From: Candidimonas humi
Lineage (GTDB): Bacteria; Pseudomonadota; Gammaproteobacteria; Burkholderiales; Burkholderiaceae_B
DNA length: 64,000 nt
Assembly: GCF_019166065.1 (NCBI RefSeq)
Contig: NZ_JAHTBN010000004.1
Location: 248,001 to 312,000 of the forward strand
Direction of reading: 5' to 3'
Part shown: one piece after another, positions 34,144 through 42,329 of the stretch
Layout of the letters: every line of letters starts with the position of its first letter
Position numbering within the stretch: position 1 is the stretch's first letter
Translations under genes and position numbers: made by a program
The notes under the pieces: generated by a model
What the model saw: the letters and a program-made list of their open reading frames with translations, nothing else
Database searches by the model: none
Told to the model about the DNA's origin: nothing

Positions 34144-35324
34144 GGCGCCTCTATTCCGAGAAGCAGGTAGCCATTCGTGGTGTGGGGCAATCAAAGATAT
34201 ACCGTCCCGCGAAAGTGAGTGCCCTGAGGCTTACCGTCGACGCTTGCCGCGCTGCTATCGCCGATGCGGGATTGAGGCCAGCAGACATAGACGGCCTCGT
34301 TTCCTATCCAGGAGCTGCGGATAACGCTACTGGTTTTTCTCCTGTGGGTGTGCACGATGTGCGGTTGGCGTTAGCTTTGGAGCCGACTTGGTATGGATCG
34401 ACTGCGCTCGATTCGGCCGGGCAGATGAGTGCGCTTTTTATGGCTATCCATGCTTTGGTTGCAGGCACTGTCCGCAATGTCTTGGTATTTCGCACCACGG
34501 CAGAGGCCTCTGCGCGAGCACGTCAACGGAGTGCAATGGCATGGGGAGGCAGTGAGGATCGAGTGTACGGTATGTGGCAGTGGGCATCGCCATTCGGCGC
34601 GATATCCCCCGCACCGTGGTATGCAATGTTTGCCATGCGATACGAGCACGAATACGGCCTGACTCCCGGGCAGTTGGGTGCTGTTGCTGTCAATGGCCGT
34701 GCAATGGCGTCTAAAAACCCAAATGCGATTTACCGCGAACCGATCGGCCTGGATGATTACCTGGCTTCGCGAATGATCGCTTCTCCTCTTCGCTTGTATG
34801 ACTGTGATGTGCCGGTAGATGGATCCACTGCATTCGTCCTGTCGCGCGTCGATGACGCGAAGTCTGGACCGAATCCTCTTTTGAGAATCGAGGCTATTGG
34901 CTCTGCTTTCTCCACTGGAGGATTGCGTCAACCAACCGATATGACTTCATTCGGGGCAGAGGCTGCGGCCGCGATGATGTGGGCGCGCACTGAACTGAAG
35001 CCTCGTGACGTCCATGTGGCACAAATTTATGACGGTTTCAGCATCCTCACTTTGCATTGGATCGAGGCTCTTGGGTTCTGCGGCCGGGGAGAGGCTGGTT
35101 CATTTGTCGAGGGAGGTCGCCGTATCTCGCTTGATGGTGAATTGCCCATGAACACCAGCGGCGGCCAACTCTCTGCGGGGAGGTTGCATGGCTTCGGCCA
35201 CACATATGAGGCCTGCTTGCAATTGTGGGGGCGCTGCGAGATGCGTCAGGTGGAAGGCGCCAAGGTAGCCTTGGCATGCAATGGAGCCTATGGACTCGGT
35301 TGCATGCTGCTTGTTCGGGAATGA
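34140..35324 (+). CDS. Thiolase-fold lipid-transfer-protein-type enzyme, probable acyl-CoA retro-aldolase
   Basis: 394 residues with the SCP-x/Ltp thiolase fold: QVAIRGVGQS at the N-terminus, DACRAAIADAGLRPADIDGL, and C-terminal MNTSGGQLSAGRLHGFGHTYEA. Where thiolases have the nucleophilic Cys, this has WYGSTALDSAGQMSALF (84-100) with no Cys, and the GHP motif is altered. These changes resemble the Ltp retro-aldolases rather than true thiolases. The overlapping DUF35 gene supports this. It probably cleaves a beta-hydroxyacyl-CoA to an aldehyde or ketone plus a short acyl-CoA. Confidence 0.8.
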   Translation: MRRLYSEKQVAIRGVGQSKIYRPAKVSALRLTVDACRAAIADAGLRPADIDGLVSYPGAADNATGFSPVGVHDVRLALALEPTWYGSTALDSAGQMSALFMAIHALVAGTVRNVLVFRTTAEASARARQRSAMAWGGSEDRVYGMWQWASPFGAISPAPWYAMFAMRYEHEYGLTPGQLGAVAVNGRAMASKNPNAIYREPIGLDDYLASRMIASPLRLYDCDVPVDGSTAFVLSRVDDAKSGPNPLLRIEAIGSAFSTGGLRQPTDMTSFGAEAAAAMMWARTELKPRDVHVAQIYDGFSILTLHWIEALGFCGRGEAGSFVEGGRRISLDGELPMNTSGGQLSAGRLHGFGHTYEACLQLWGRCEMRQVEGAKVALACNGAYGLGCMLLVRE

Positions 35325-35333
35325 AGTGGAACC

Positions 35334-36440
35334 ATGAAAATTGATAGCTGTTTATTTAGCCCCTTTGCGTTGCGTAATCTCACTCTCGAGAACCGTCTCG
35401 TGGTGTCCCCGATGTGCCAGTACAGCGCCGACGATGGGTGTGCAAGCTCTTGGCACACTATTCACATAGGCAGCATGCTTAGCTCCGGCGCGGGCCTGTT
35501 CGTCATCGAAGCGACCGCTGTGGAGCGCCGAGGACGGATCACTCCACAGTGCCTGGGTTTGTGGTCGGATGAGAATGCTGCAGCATTAAAGTCGGTGCTG
35601 GCTGCCGTGCGCCAATACAGTGCTGTGCCCGTTGGGGTGCAATTGAGCCATGCGGGCCGGAAGGCTTCAACGCATAGACCCTTTATTGGAAAGGGGCCCT
35701 TGAAGCATAGCGAAGGAGCTTGGCCCGTGATGGGTCCAAGTGCCATTCCTTTTGCGGAAGGCTGGCCGGTTCCTCAGTCCATGAGTCTGGAAGACATGCG
35801 TGTCGTCATTGACGCCTATGTCTCGGCTACGAAGCGTGCCGATGAAATTGGCATAGACCTGATAGAGCTTCATGCTGCTCATGGGTATCTGCTCAGCGCA
35901 TTTCTCAGTCCCTTGGCGAACGATCGTCGGGACGCCTACGGCGGCTCGCTCGAGAACCGGATGCGGTTCCCGCTGGAGGTATTTGACGCGGTGCGCGGCG
36001 CATGGCCGGAGGGAAAGCCCATGGGGGTGCGGTGCAACGGAACGGATTGGCACCCGGATGGAATCCAGGTGGAAGATGCCGTTGCTTTCGCTCGGGCTCT
36101 TCGAGACCGCGGGTGCGACTACATCGATGTGTCGTCTGGAGGCAATTGCTATGCGAAGGTGCCCGTGGGGCCGAGCTATCAGGTGCCATTCGCGGAACAG
36201 ATCCGGAAGCAGTCTGGATTGAGCACCATGGCTGTCGGCATGATCACGGAGCCCTGCCAGGCCGAAGAAATTTTGTCCACCGGAAAAGCTGATCTCATCG
36301 GTATTGGCCGTGCGATGCTGAACAATCCCCATTGGCCATGGCGAGCAGCAGAAACACTGGGCGGCCAGGTAGGCGTTCCTTGGCAGTATTACCGTGCAGC
36401 GACCCGCAATGGCGTGCCCCCCCCCTATGTTGTGAATTGA
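35334..36440 (+). CDS. Old Yellow Enzyme-family NADH:flavin oxidoreductase (YqjM-like)
   Basis: 368 residues of the FMN TIM barrel. C28 in SPMCQYSA is the redox-tuning Cys of the YqjM subgroup. HAAHGYLLSAFLSPLANDR and RRDAYGGSLENRMRF carry substrate- and FMN-binding residues, and GIGRAMLNNPHW is near the C-terminus. It reduces an activated C=C bond. Together with the separate flavin monooxygenase this recalls 2-aminobenzoyl-CoA monooxygenase/reductase, where the two domains are fused. Starts 9 bp after the thiolase-fold gene. Confidence 0.92.
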   Translation: MKIDSCLFSPFALRNLTLENRLVVSPMCQYSADDGCASSWHTIHIGSMLSSGAGLFVIEATAVERRGRITPQCLGLWSDENAAALKSVLAAVRQYSAVPVGVQLSHAGRKASTHRPFIGKGPLKHSEGAWPVMGPSAIPFAEGWPVPQSMSLEDMRVVIDAYVSATKRADEIGIDLIELHAAHGYLLSAFLSPLANDRRDAYGGSLENRMRFPLEVFDAVRGAWPEGKPMGVRCNGTDWHPDGIQVEDAVAFARALRDRGCDYIDVSSGGNCYAKVPVGPSYQVPFAEQIRKQSGLSTMAVGMITEPCQAEEILSTGKADLIGIGRAMLNNPHWPWRAAETLGGQVGVPWQYYRAATRNGVPPPYVVN

Positions 36441-36450
36441 CGAGTCAAAT

Positions 36451-37056
36451 ATGTCTAGCGACTTCTACGAATTGAGAATGTATCGGATCGAGCGGGGCCG
36501 AATGGGGGATATGCGGAACCGCTGGCACCATCACCTGACACCATTATTCCTGCGGCATGCAATAGCCCCCATTGGTGCCTGGCAAGCCATTTGCGGTCCT
36601 GATTTGCCGTTGTTCGTATACCTGATGCGATGGCCCGATTGGCCGGCGCGTCAGAACGCCTGGGACGGCTTTTATGCCGATCCGCAGTGGGCGGAGGTGC
36701 GTGAGGAAACCAATGCGGGCTCGGAGTTGGTCGAACGTTACGACTTGAATTTTTTGCGAGAAATAGTGCCATGGGCTGGAGCCAGGTCGGTTCCGTACAT
36801 CGAGCTATGGCTCTCCCAAATCGATATCGGGGCGAGTGTTACCGCACGGAATTTTCTTCGCGACGACGTGAAAGATGCCGTAACGGCTTCCGGAGGCGTA
36901 ATGCTGGGAGCAATGGAGTATCTGACCGGCAGTTCTCTCCCTGGAGCTGCGGTAGTGCTTGGGTGGCCGGATGCTGCCACGGCCAGATCAGTGGACGAAA
37001 TGTTGCAGCGTGCGCCATTGGGAAGATCAAATCGATATCAGCTCAAAGCCGTGTAG
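36451..37056 (+). CDS. NIPSNAP-family protein
   Basis: 201 residues with two ferredoxin-like repeats. The first begins FYELRMYRIERGRMGDMRNRW and contains AIAPIGAWQA and FVYLMRWPDW; the second begins VPYIELWLSQI. The family occurs in bacterial catabolic operons, with little biochemistry known. It starts 10 bp after the reductase stop. A monooxygenase- or isomerase-like small-molecule function is possible but cannot be assigned. Confidence 0.85.
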   Translation: MSSDFYELRMYRIERGRMGDMRNRWHHHLTPLFLRHAIAPIGAWQAICGPDLPLFVYLMRWPDWPARQNAWDGFYADPQWAEVREETNAGSELVERYDLNFLREIVPWAGARSVPYIELWLSQIDIGASVTARNFLRDDVKDAVTASGGVMLGAMEYLTGSSLPGAAVVLGWPDAATARSVDEMLQRAPLGRSNRYQLKAV

Positions 37057-37096
37057 GCGAAGATTTATTCAAGGACAAATAGAGATGGAGGCACAG

Positions 37097-38092
37097 ATGA
37101 AGTTCAAACTGCGAGGCGTGCTGCGTATATTGGCGATGTTTTTCGCCATAAGCCACATGATGTATGCCGGTATCGCTGAAGCTGCACCTTATCCAGATCA
37201 TTCGCTCGTCTGGGTCGTTCCGTATTCGCCGGGTGCTGCAACAGATGCGATGGCACGGCTTCTGGCCGCGGATATTGGTAGACAGCTGAATCAATCGATT
37301 GTTGTGGAAAATGAACCGGGGGCAGCCACTATTACGGCTTCCACGCGGTTGAAACGGGCGGCTCCTGATGGCTATCGCATAATGAGCGCCGACATTACGA
37401 CTCTTGTACTCAATCCTGTATTGCGGAAACGGCTAGCCTACGATCCATTGAAGGATTTCTCGATGATCAGCATGCTGGCCAAATTGCCTTTGGTTCTGGT
37501 AGGGAGGCCCGATTTCCCTGCCAATACACTTACCGGGTTGCTGGACTATGTCAAAGCCCACCCTGGTAAAGTGACTTTCGCATCGCCAGGCCTGGGTAGC
37601 CCCCACCACATGGCAATGGAGTTGTTGCAAAGCGAGGCGAAAGTGTCGATGCTGCATATCCCTTATAACGGAACCGGGCCTTCCATGGCGGATCTGCTAG
37701 CGGGACGGGTGGACATAACTTTTGCGTCGGTGGGTGTTGTTGCTCCTTACTTGGCCGCGGGTAAGTTGAAGGCTTTCGGTATCTCTTCCAACAAGGCCTT
37801 TCCGACATTACCGAATGTAGCGCCTTTGCATAGCGAAGATCCGAGATTGGCAAATTTTGAAGCGTATGCTTGGCAGGGATTGGTTGCGCCCGCCGGCCTG
37901 CCGCAGGATCGGCTGGATGTATTGAATCACGCTCTTCATGTTGCTCTCGATAATCCACAAATCATCGCAAAATTTGCGCATTTGGGCCTGGAGCCCGAGG
38001 CCAGTACACCCAAGGCTTTGCGCGACTATGTCCAGCAGCAGATCACGACCTGGAAAAAGATCGCGAAAGAGCGGGACATCAAGCTGGATTGA
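37097..38092 (+). CDS. Bug-family solute-binding protein
   Basis: 331 residues. Signal peptide FKLRGVLRILAMFFAISHMM... AEAA, then YPDHSLVWVVPYSPGAATDAMAR, IVVENEPGAATITA and AAPDGYRIMSADI. Start ATG 37097 has GGAGG seven bases upstream; an ATG 12 bases earlier encompasses that site. Last gene of the operon from 30217, 40 bp after the NIPSNAP gene. It would capture the pathway substrate in the periplasm. Confidence 0.92.
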   Translation: MKFKLRGVLRILAMFFAISHMMYAGIAEAAPYPDHSLVWVVPYSPGAATDAMARLLAADIGRQLNQSIVVENEPGAATITASTRLKRAAPDGYRIMSADITTLVLNPVLRKRLAYDPLKDFSMISMLAKLPLVLVGRPDFPANTLTGLLDYVKAHPGKVTFASPGLGSPHHMAMELLQSEAKVSMLHIPYNGTGPSMADLLAGRVDITFASVGVVAPYLAAGKLKAFGISSNKAFPTLPNVAPLHSEDPRLANFEAYAWQGLVAPAGLPQDRLDVLNHALHVALDNPQIIAKFAHLGLEPEASTPKALRDYVQQQITTWKKIAKERDIKLD

Positions 38093-38134
38093 CATGATAT
38101 GCCGGACTGCAGGGCGGCGGGATGGAAAGCAGGC

Positions 38135-38917
38135 TTATTCGCCGCCGTGCCGTGTCCCGCCCGCGCCTACATAGGGTATGGCGTGGTCTATCGTTTCCCA
38201 TATATAGCGGCCCGAAGGGCTGGTCTGCTCTTCGGCGACATGGGACACCAGGCCGGCGGCGCGCGAGATCACGGCGAAGCCGCGCATCAGCCGGGTGGGC
38301 ACGCCGATCTCGCCCAGCAGCGCCGCGACTGCGCCGGTGGCATTGATGGTGATATGCCGGCCGTGGACTTCGTCGACGGCCGCGGCCAGGTGGCGCAATG
38401 CGCGCAAGCTGTCGCCGGACAGGTCGGGCTCCGCCTCGGCCAGGACCAGCAGCTTGACGGCGCGCGGGTCGTCGGGCTTATGCAGGTGATGGCCGAAGCC
38501 GGGCATGGACCGGCGCTCGGCGCGGAACTCGCGGACTATCTCCAGGGCCTGCTCGCGCGGATCGGCGGCATTGCGGATGCGATCCAGCAGCAGCGAGCAG
38601 TTTTCCATGGTGCCCACGAACTGGCTGCCCACCGCCATCAGGCCGGCAGCCACCGCGCCCTGCAGGTTCTCGGGCGCGCTCATGTAGACCACCCGGGTGG
38701 CGATGGCGCTGGGGGTCAGGCCGTGTTCCATCAGCGTGACGAGCACGGCGTCGACGATGCGCAGGTCCACGGGCCGCGCATCGCGTCCCAGGATCTGCAT
38801 CACCATGACCTCGGTGAAGGACTTCTTGCCGATCAGGTCTTCGACCAGGTCGGCATCGCGGTAGTACATGCCGGTGAGATGGTGGGCGCACAGCCGGGTT
38901 TCAGGCGTTTTGCTCAT
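38135..38917 (-). CDS. Citryl-CoA lyase-like protein (citrate synthase fold)
   Basis: 260 residues, short for citrate synthase (about 430) and similar in length to citryl-CoA lyases. The catalytic His lies in SMPGFGHHLHKPDDPRA, and GRHITINATGAVAALLGEIG and RGFAVISRAAGLVSHVAEE follow. It would cleave a citryl-CoA-type thioester to acetyl-CoA and a 2-oxo acid. It overlaps the 3' end of the upstream CoA ligase gene by 17 bases, so the pair is coupled. The ligase would supply the CoA ester. Confidence 0.85.
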   Translation of the reverse strand: MSKTPETRLCAHHLTGMYYRDADLVEDLIGKKSFTEVMVMQILGRDARPVDLRIVDAVLVTLMEHGLTPSAIATRVVYMSAPENLQGAVAAGLMAVGSQFVGTMENCSLLLDRIRNAADPREQALEIVREFRAERRSMPGFGHHLHKPDDPRAVKLLVLAEAEPDLSGDSLRALRHLAAAVDEVHGRHITINATGAVAALLGEIGVPTRLMRGFAVISRAAGLVSHVAEEQTSPSGRYIWETIDHAIPYVGAGGTRHGGE

Positions 38918-40424
38918 GGTCTTGGGTTTCCTTGATGGCGGCATCGCGCACCGCGTTTTTAAGCACCTTGCCCACCGACGAACGTGGCAGGCTTGCGTGT
39001 ACGTGTATGTGTTTCGGGGTCTGGACCGGGCCCAGCAGGGCGCGCACATGGGCCTGCAGCGCCTCGGGTTCGGCGTGCATGCCGCGGTGGAACTGCACCG
39101 CGGCATGCACCGCCTCGCCCCATTTCGGATCGGGCAGCCCGAAGACCGAACTTTCATAGACGGCGGGGTGGGACGACAAGGCGTTTTCCACATCTACCGG
39201 ATAGACATTGAAGCCTCCCGTAATGATCACGTCGCGCAGCCTGTCCTTGATGAACAGGTAGCCGCGCTCGTCCAACAGCCCCACGTCGCCGGTATGCAGC
39301 CAGCCGCCGGCCAGTGTCTGCTCGGTTTTTTCCCGCAGGCGCCAATAGCCGCTCATGACCAGGTCGCCCCGCACCACCACTTCGCCGGCTTCGCCGGCGG
39401 GCAGCTCGCGGCCGTCGGGCGCCATGATGGCCAGGTCCGAGAACCAGGTGCAACGCCCCACCGAGCCCCGGTTGGCCGGGTCTTCCATGTCCGCCGGGTT
39501 CAGCGCGGTGACGATCTGCGGCGCCTCGGTCTGTCCATAAGTCGTGCCCACCACCGGACCGAAGAACGCCCGGGCCTTGTCGATCTGTTCCCGCGGCATG
39601 GGCGCCCCGCCGTATATGAGATTGCGCAGCTTCGGGAAATCGGCGCGCGATACGCCGGGCTGCGCCATGATCATGTAGATCAGGGTAGGGGGCATGAAGC
39701 TGAGCGTGCCGCCGCGCTCGCGAAAGGCACGGGTCACCGCCTGCGGGCCGCTGCCGTCGAGCAGCAGGTGCGTGCCGCCTTGCGCAAGGACGGGCAGCAG
39801 GTAAGTGCCCGTGCCATGGGTGACGGGCGCGGCCACGACGTAGCGGTCTTCGTGCGTCAGCCCCCAGCAGGCGATCTGGTTGACGATGCCGGCATTCCAG
39901 GCGCGATAGGGCTGCATGACGCCCTTGGGCAGCCCGGTGGTGCCGCCTGTGAACTTGATGGCTTGCGTGGCATCGCGCGGCAGTTCGTGGCGCAGCGGGC
40001 TTTTTCCCGCATGGCTTGCCAGCAGGCTCGCCAGGCTGATGCCGGGGCCCGTGTCGTCCAGGCGCACGCGCGTCGCCGCCGTGGACGGCAGCAGCGGCGC
40101 GCCGATTTCGTCCGCGATCAGCAGCGTGGGTTCCACGGCATTCACGATGCGGGCTATCTCGGGCGCCGAACTGCGGTAGTTCAGCGGCACCCAGGTCTTG
40201 CCGCTGGCCAGCACCGCCAGCAGCGCGAGGATGTGGCGCTCGGAGTTGCCGGCGCAGATGCCGACGCGTGACTGCGGGGCCGGGTCCAGCTCCTGCAGGG
40301 CCGCCGCCAGCGCGCGGACCTCGTCGGCCAGGCGCCGGTAGGTGATCTGGCCGCGCGGCCCGTCCAGCGCCACCCGGTCCGGGTAGCGCCGCGCGGCGCG
40401 GAAGAAGAAATCGATGGGATACAT
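38901..40424 (-). CDS. AMP-forming acyl-CoA ligase
   Basis: 507 residues: P-loop IKFTGGTTGLPKGVMQP, GTTYGQTEAPQIV, GWLHTGDVGLLDERGYLFIKDR and DVIITGGFNVYPVDVENAL; C-terminal SLPRSSVGKVLKNAVRD with the catalytic Lys. ATG 40424 is preceded by AAGGAAG and follows the Bug stop by 10 bp. Adjacent to a citryl-CoA-lyase-like gene, it may activate a citrate-like hydroxy acid rather than a fatty acid. Only remotely like the ligase at 32091, so they are not duplicates. Confidence 0.92.
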   Translation of the reverse strand: MYPIDFFFRAARRYPDRVALDGPRGQITYRRLADEVRALAAALQELDPAPQSRVGICAGNSERHILALLAVLASGKTWVPLNYRSSAPEIARIVNAVEPTLLIADEIGAPLLPSTAATRVRLDDTGPGISLASLLASHAGKSPLRHELPRDATQAIKFTGGTTGLPKGVMQPYRAWNAGIVNQIACWGLTHEDRYVVAAPVTHGTGTYLLPVLAQGGTHLLLDGSGPQAVTRAFRERGGTLSFMPPTLIYMIMAQPGVSRADFPKLRNLIYGGAPMPREQIDKARAFFGPVVGTTYGQTEAPQIVTALNPADMEDPANRGSVGRCTWFSDLAIMAPDGRELPAGEAGEVVVRGDLVMSGYWRLREKTEQTLAGGWLHTGDVGLLDERGYLFIKDRLRDVIITGGFNVYPVDVENALSSHPAVYESSVFGLPDPKWGEAVHAAVQFHRGMHAEPEALQAHVRALLGPVQTPKHIHVHASLPRSSVGKVLKNAVRDAAIKETQDHEQNA

Positions 40425-40434
40425 CCGTGCTTCC

Positions 40435-41421
40435 TTAGTTGACTTCGAGATGCGCTTTCTTGATGACCGGAGCCCAGGTGTCGATCTGCTGGGATATCCA
40501 GCCGCCGAACGCCTGGGAGGAATTCGGCTGTACGGGCTCGATGAAGCCCGAACGCGCATAGGTCGCCTTGATGTCCGCGCTGGCCAGGCCCTGGTTCACC
40601 GCCTGGTTCAGACGCTGCACGATGGCGTCGGGCGTGCCTGCGGGAGCCAGCAGGCCGAACCAGGACTGCACCTGGAAGCCGGGCAGGCCCGATTCCGCGA
40701 TGGTCGGGACGTCGGGCGCGGTCGGCACGCGCGTGGCCGATGTCACGGCCAACGCGCGCAGCTTGCCGGCCTTCACGTGCGGCAGCGACGAAGGCAGGTT
40801 GTCGAACATGGAATCCACCTGGCCGCCCAGCAGGTCGGCGACCGCCGGGCCGCTGCCGCGGTAGGGTACGTGCAGGATGTCCGTGCCGGTGCGCATCTTG
40901 AACAGTTCGCACGACAAGTGGATGGACGATCCGCTGCCCGAAGACGCGCAGGTGAGCTTGCCGGGATGGGCCTTGGCGTAGGCGATGTATTCCTGCACCG
41001 TTTTTATCGGCAGCTTGGGGTTGACCACCAGGATATTGGGTATCGTGGCCAGCATTGCGACGGGCTTGAAATCCTTGACGAAGTCGTAGTTGAGGTGCTT
41101 GTACATGCTGCGGTTGATCGTGTTGGCGATCGACCCCACATACAGCGTGTAGCCGTCCGGCTTGGACCGGGCGACGATTTCGGCGCCGATATTGCTGTTG
41201 GCGCCGGCCTTGTTCTCGACCACCACGGACTGCCCGAGGATGCCGGCCAGGGCCTTGGCCGTCAGGCGCGCCACGATGTCGGTGGCTCCGCCGGCGGCGT
41301 AGCCCACCACCAGGGTTATGGGGCGTTGCGGATAGCTTTCTGCGGCCTGGGCCGGTGCGCCGGCGGCGAACGCCGTGCCCAGGGCCAGTGCGGCGATTGC
41401 TGCGGTACGGATCGCGATCAT
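40435..41421 (-). CDS. Bug-family solute-binding protein
   Basis: 328 residues with signal peptide [19 protein letters not shown], then [35 protein letters not shown] and [16 protein letters not shown] 41421 has AGGAGA upstream; ATG 41439 in the same frame is the alternative. It is the first gene of the Bug-ligase-lyase operon and divergent from an IclR gene; promoter region 41440-41534 carries two related inverted repeats. Confidence 0.93.
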   Translation of the reverse strand: MIAIRTAAIAALALGTAFAAGAPAQAAESYPQRPITLVVGYAAGGATDIVARLTAKALAGILGQSVVVENKAGANSNIGAEIVARSKPDGYTLYVGSIANTINRSMYKHLNYDFVKDFKPVAMLATIPNILVVNPKLPIKTVQEYIAYAKAHPGKLTCASSGSGSSIHLSCELFKMRTGTDILHVPYRGSGPAVADLLGGQVDSMFDNLPSSLPHVKAGKLRALAVTSATRVPTAPDVPTIAESGLPGFQVQSWFGLLAPAGTPDAIVQRLNQAVNQGLASADIKATYARSGFIEPVQPNSSQAFGGWISQQIDTWAPVIKKAHLEVN

Positions 41422-41439
41422 GGGTTTTCTCCTGTTCAT

Positions 41440-41534
41440 TTTGTCTATAATTTGGACAAATCTTTGCCTGCCCGGAGACATCCTATGGAATACAGGTCGA
41501 TCTACCTAATCAATTTGTCTAGATAATGAACAAA
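41440..41534. promoter_or_regulatory. Two inverted-repeat operators in the Bug/IclR divergent region
   Basis: TTTGTC-N9-GACAAA (41440-41460) and TTTGTC-N10-ACAAA (41514-41534) are spaced 74 bp apart; the second overlaps the iclR start codon. Both share TTTGTCTA at the left arm. This suggests binding of the divergent IclR protein to both sites with autoregulation. The sites are seen; binding is inferred. Confidence 0.55.
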
Positions 41535-42302
41535 GAGCGGCATGAAGCGCCCGGGCCGCAGGTATTGCGGCGCGGCCTGAGGGTGCTGCGCGTGTTGCGC
41601 GAGGCCGGCGGCGACGCCATGCACGTGGTCGACATCGCAAGCGCGGCGGGCATGCAGCGGTCCACCGTCTATCGCTACCTGGACGTGCTGGTCGAAGAGG
41701 GCTATGTCTTGCGCGAGGGCCGCGCGCCGCGCTGGCGCGTCGCCGAACTGGGCGTATTGATGGCGGGCGACCTGCATGCCGACGCGGTGCGCAGGCTGCG
41801 CCCGGCCATGCGGCAGATCAGCGATGTCAGCGGCGACGCTTCCTTCCTGGTCTGCCGCGCGGGCGGCGATTCGCTGTGCCTGCATCGCGAGCTGGGCAAT
41901 TACCCGGTGCAGGTGCTGACCGTGACCATCGGCCATCGCCAGCCCCTGGGGGTGGGCGCCGCCGGGCTGGCGCTGCTTGCGGCACTGCCCGACGCCGAGG
42001 CCCGCGAGGTCATTGCGCAAAACGAGGCCACGCTGCGCGCCTATGGCGGGATGACGGCCGTGCAAATGTACCGCCTGGTCGAAAACACGCGCGACCGCGG
42101 CTGGTCGGTGGTGGCCAATGCCGCCGTACCCGGGGTATTGGGCGTAGGCATCGCCCTGTGCAATTCGGCGGGCTATCCCTACCTGGCGGTGAGCGTGTCG
42201 AGCCTGATCGATCGCATGCCGGCAGCGCGCCAGCGCTCGATCGCGGCGTCGATCCGCGCACAATTGGCGCAGTGGGGCGCGGCGGAGCCGGGCATGAAGT
42301 AG
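41526..42302 (+). CDS. IclR-family transcriptional regulator
   Basis: 258 residues. The HTH is in VLRRGLRVLRVLREAGGDAM, VVDIASAAGMQRSTVYRYLDVL; the effector domain includes DASFLVCRAGGDSLCLHRELG and PLGVGAAGLALLAALP. It is divergent from the Bug-ligase-lyase operon and overlaps a candidate operator at its own start. It converges on rpe with a 27-bp gap, marking the edge of the inserted block. Confidence 0.92.
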   Translation: MNKERHEAPGPQVLRRGLRVLRVLREAGGDAMHVVDIASAAGMQRSTVYRYLDVLVEEGYVLREGRAPRWRVAELGVLMAGDLHADAVRRLRPAMRQISDVSGDASFLVCRAGGDSLCLHRELGNYPVQVLTVTIGHRQPLGVGAAGLALLAALPDAEAREVIAQNEATLRAYGGMTAVQMYRLVENTRDRGWSVVANAAVPGVLGVGIALCNSAGYPYLAVSVSSLIDRMPAARQRSIAASIRAQLAQWGAAEPGMK

Positions 42303-42329
42303 CTGGCGCGGGGCGCCCCCGCGCTTGGC

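Noticed and set aside
34140-35324. Calling the thiolase-fold gene acetyl-CoA acetyltransferase
   Set aside because: The nucleophilic Cys region lacks Cys and the GHP motif is altered, so thiolytic activity is unlikely.
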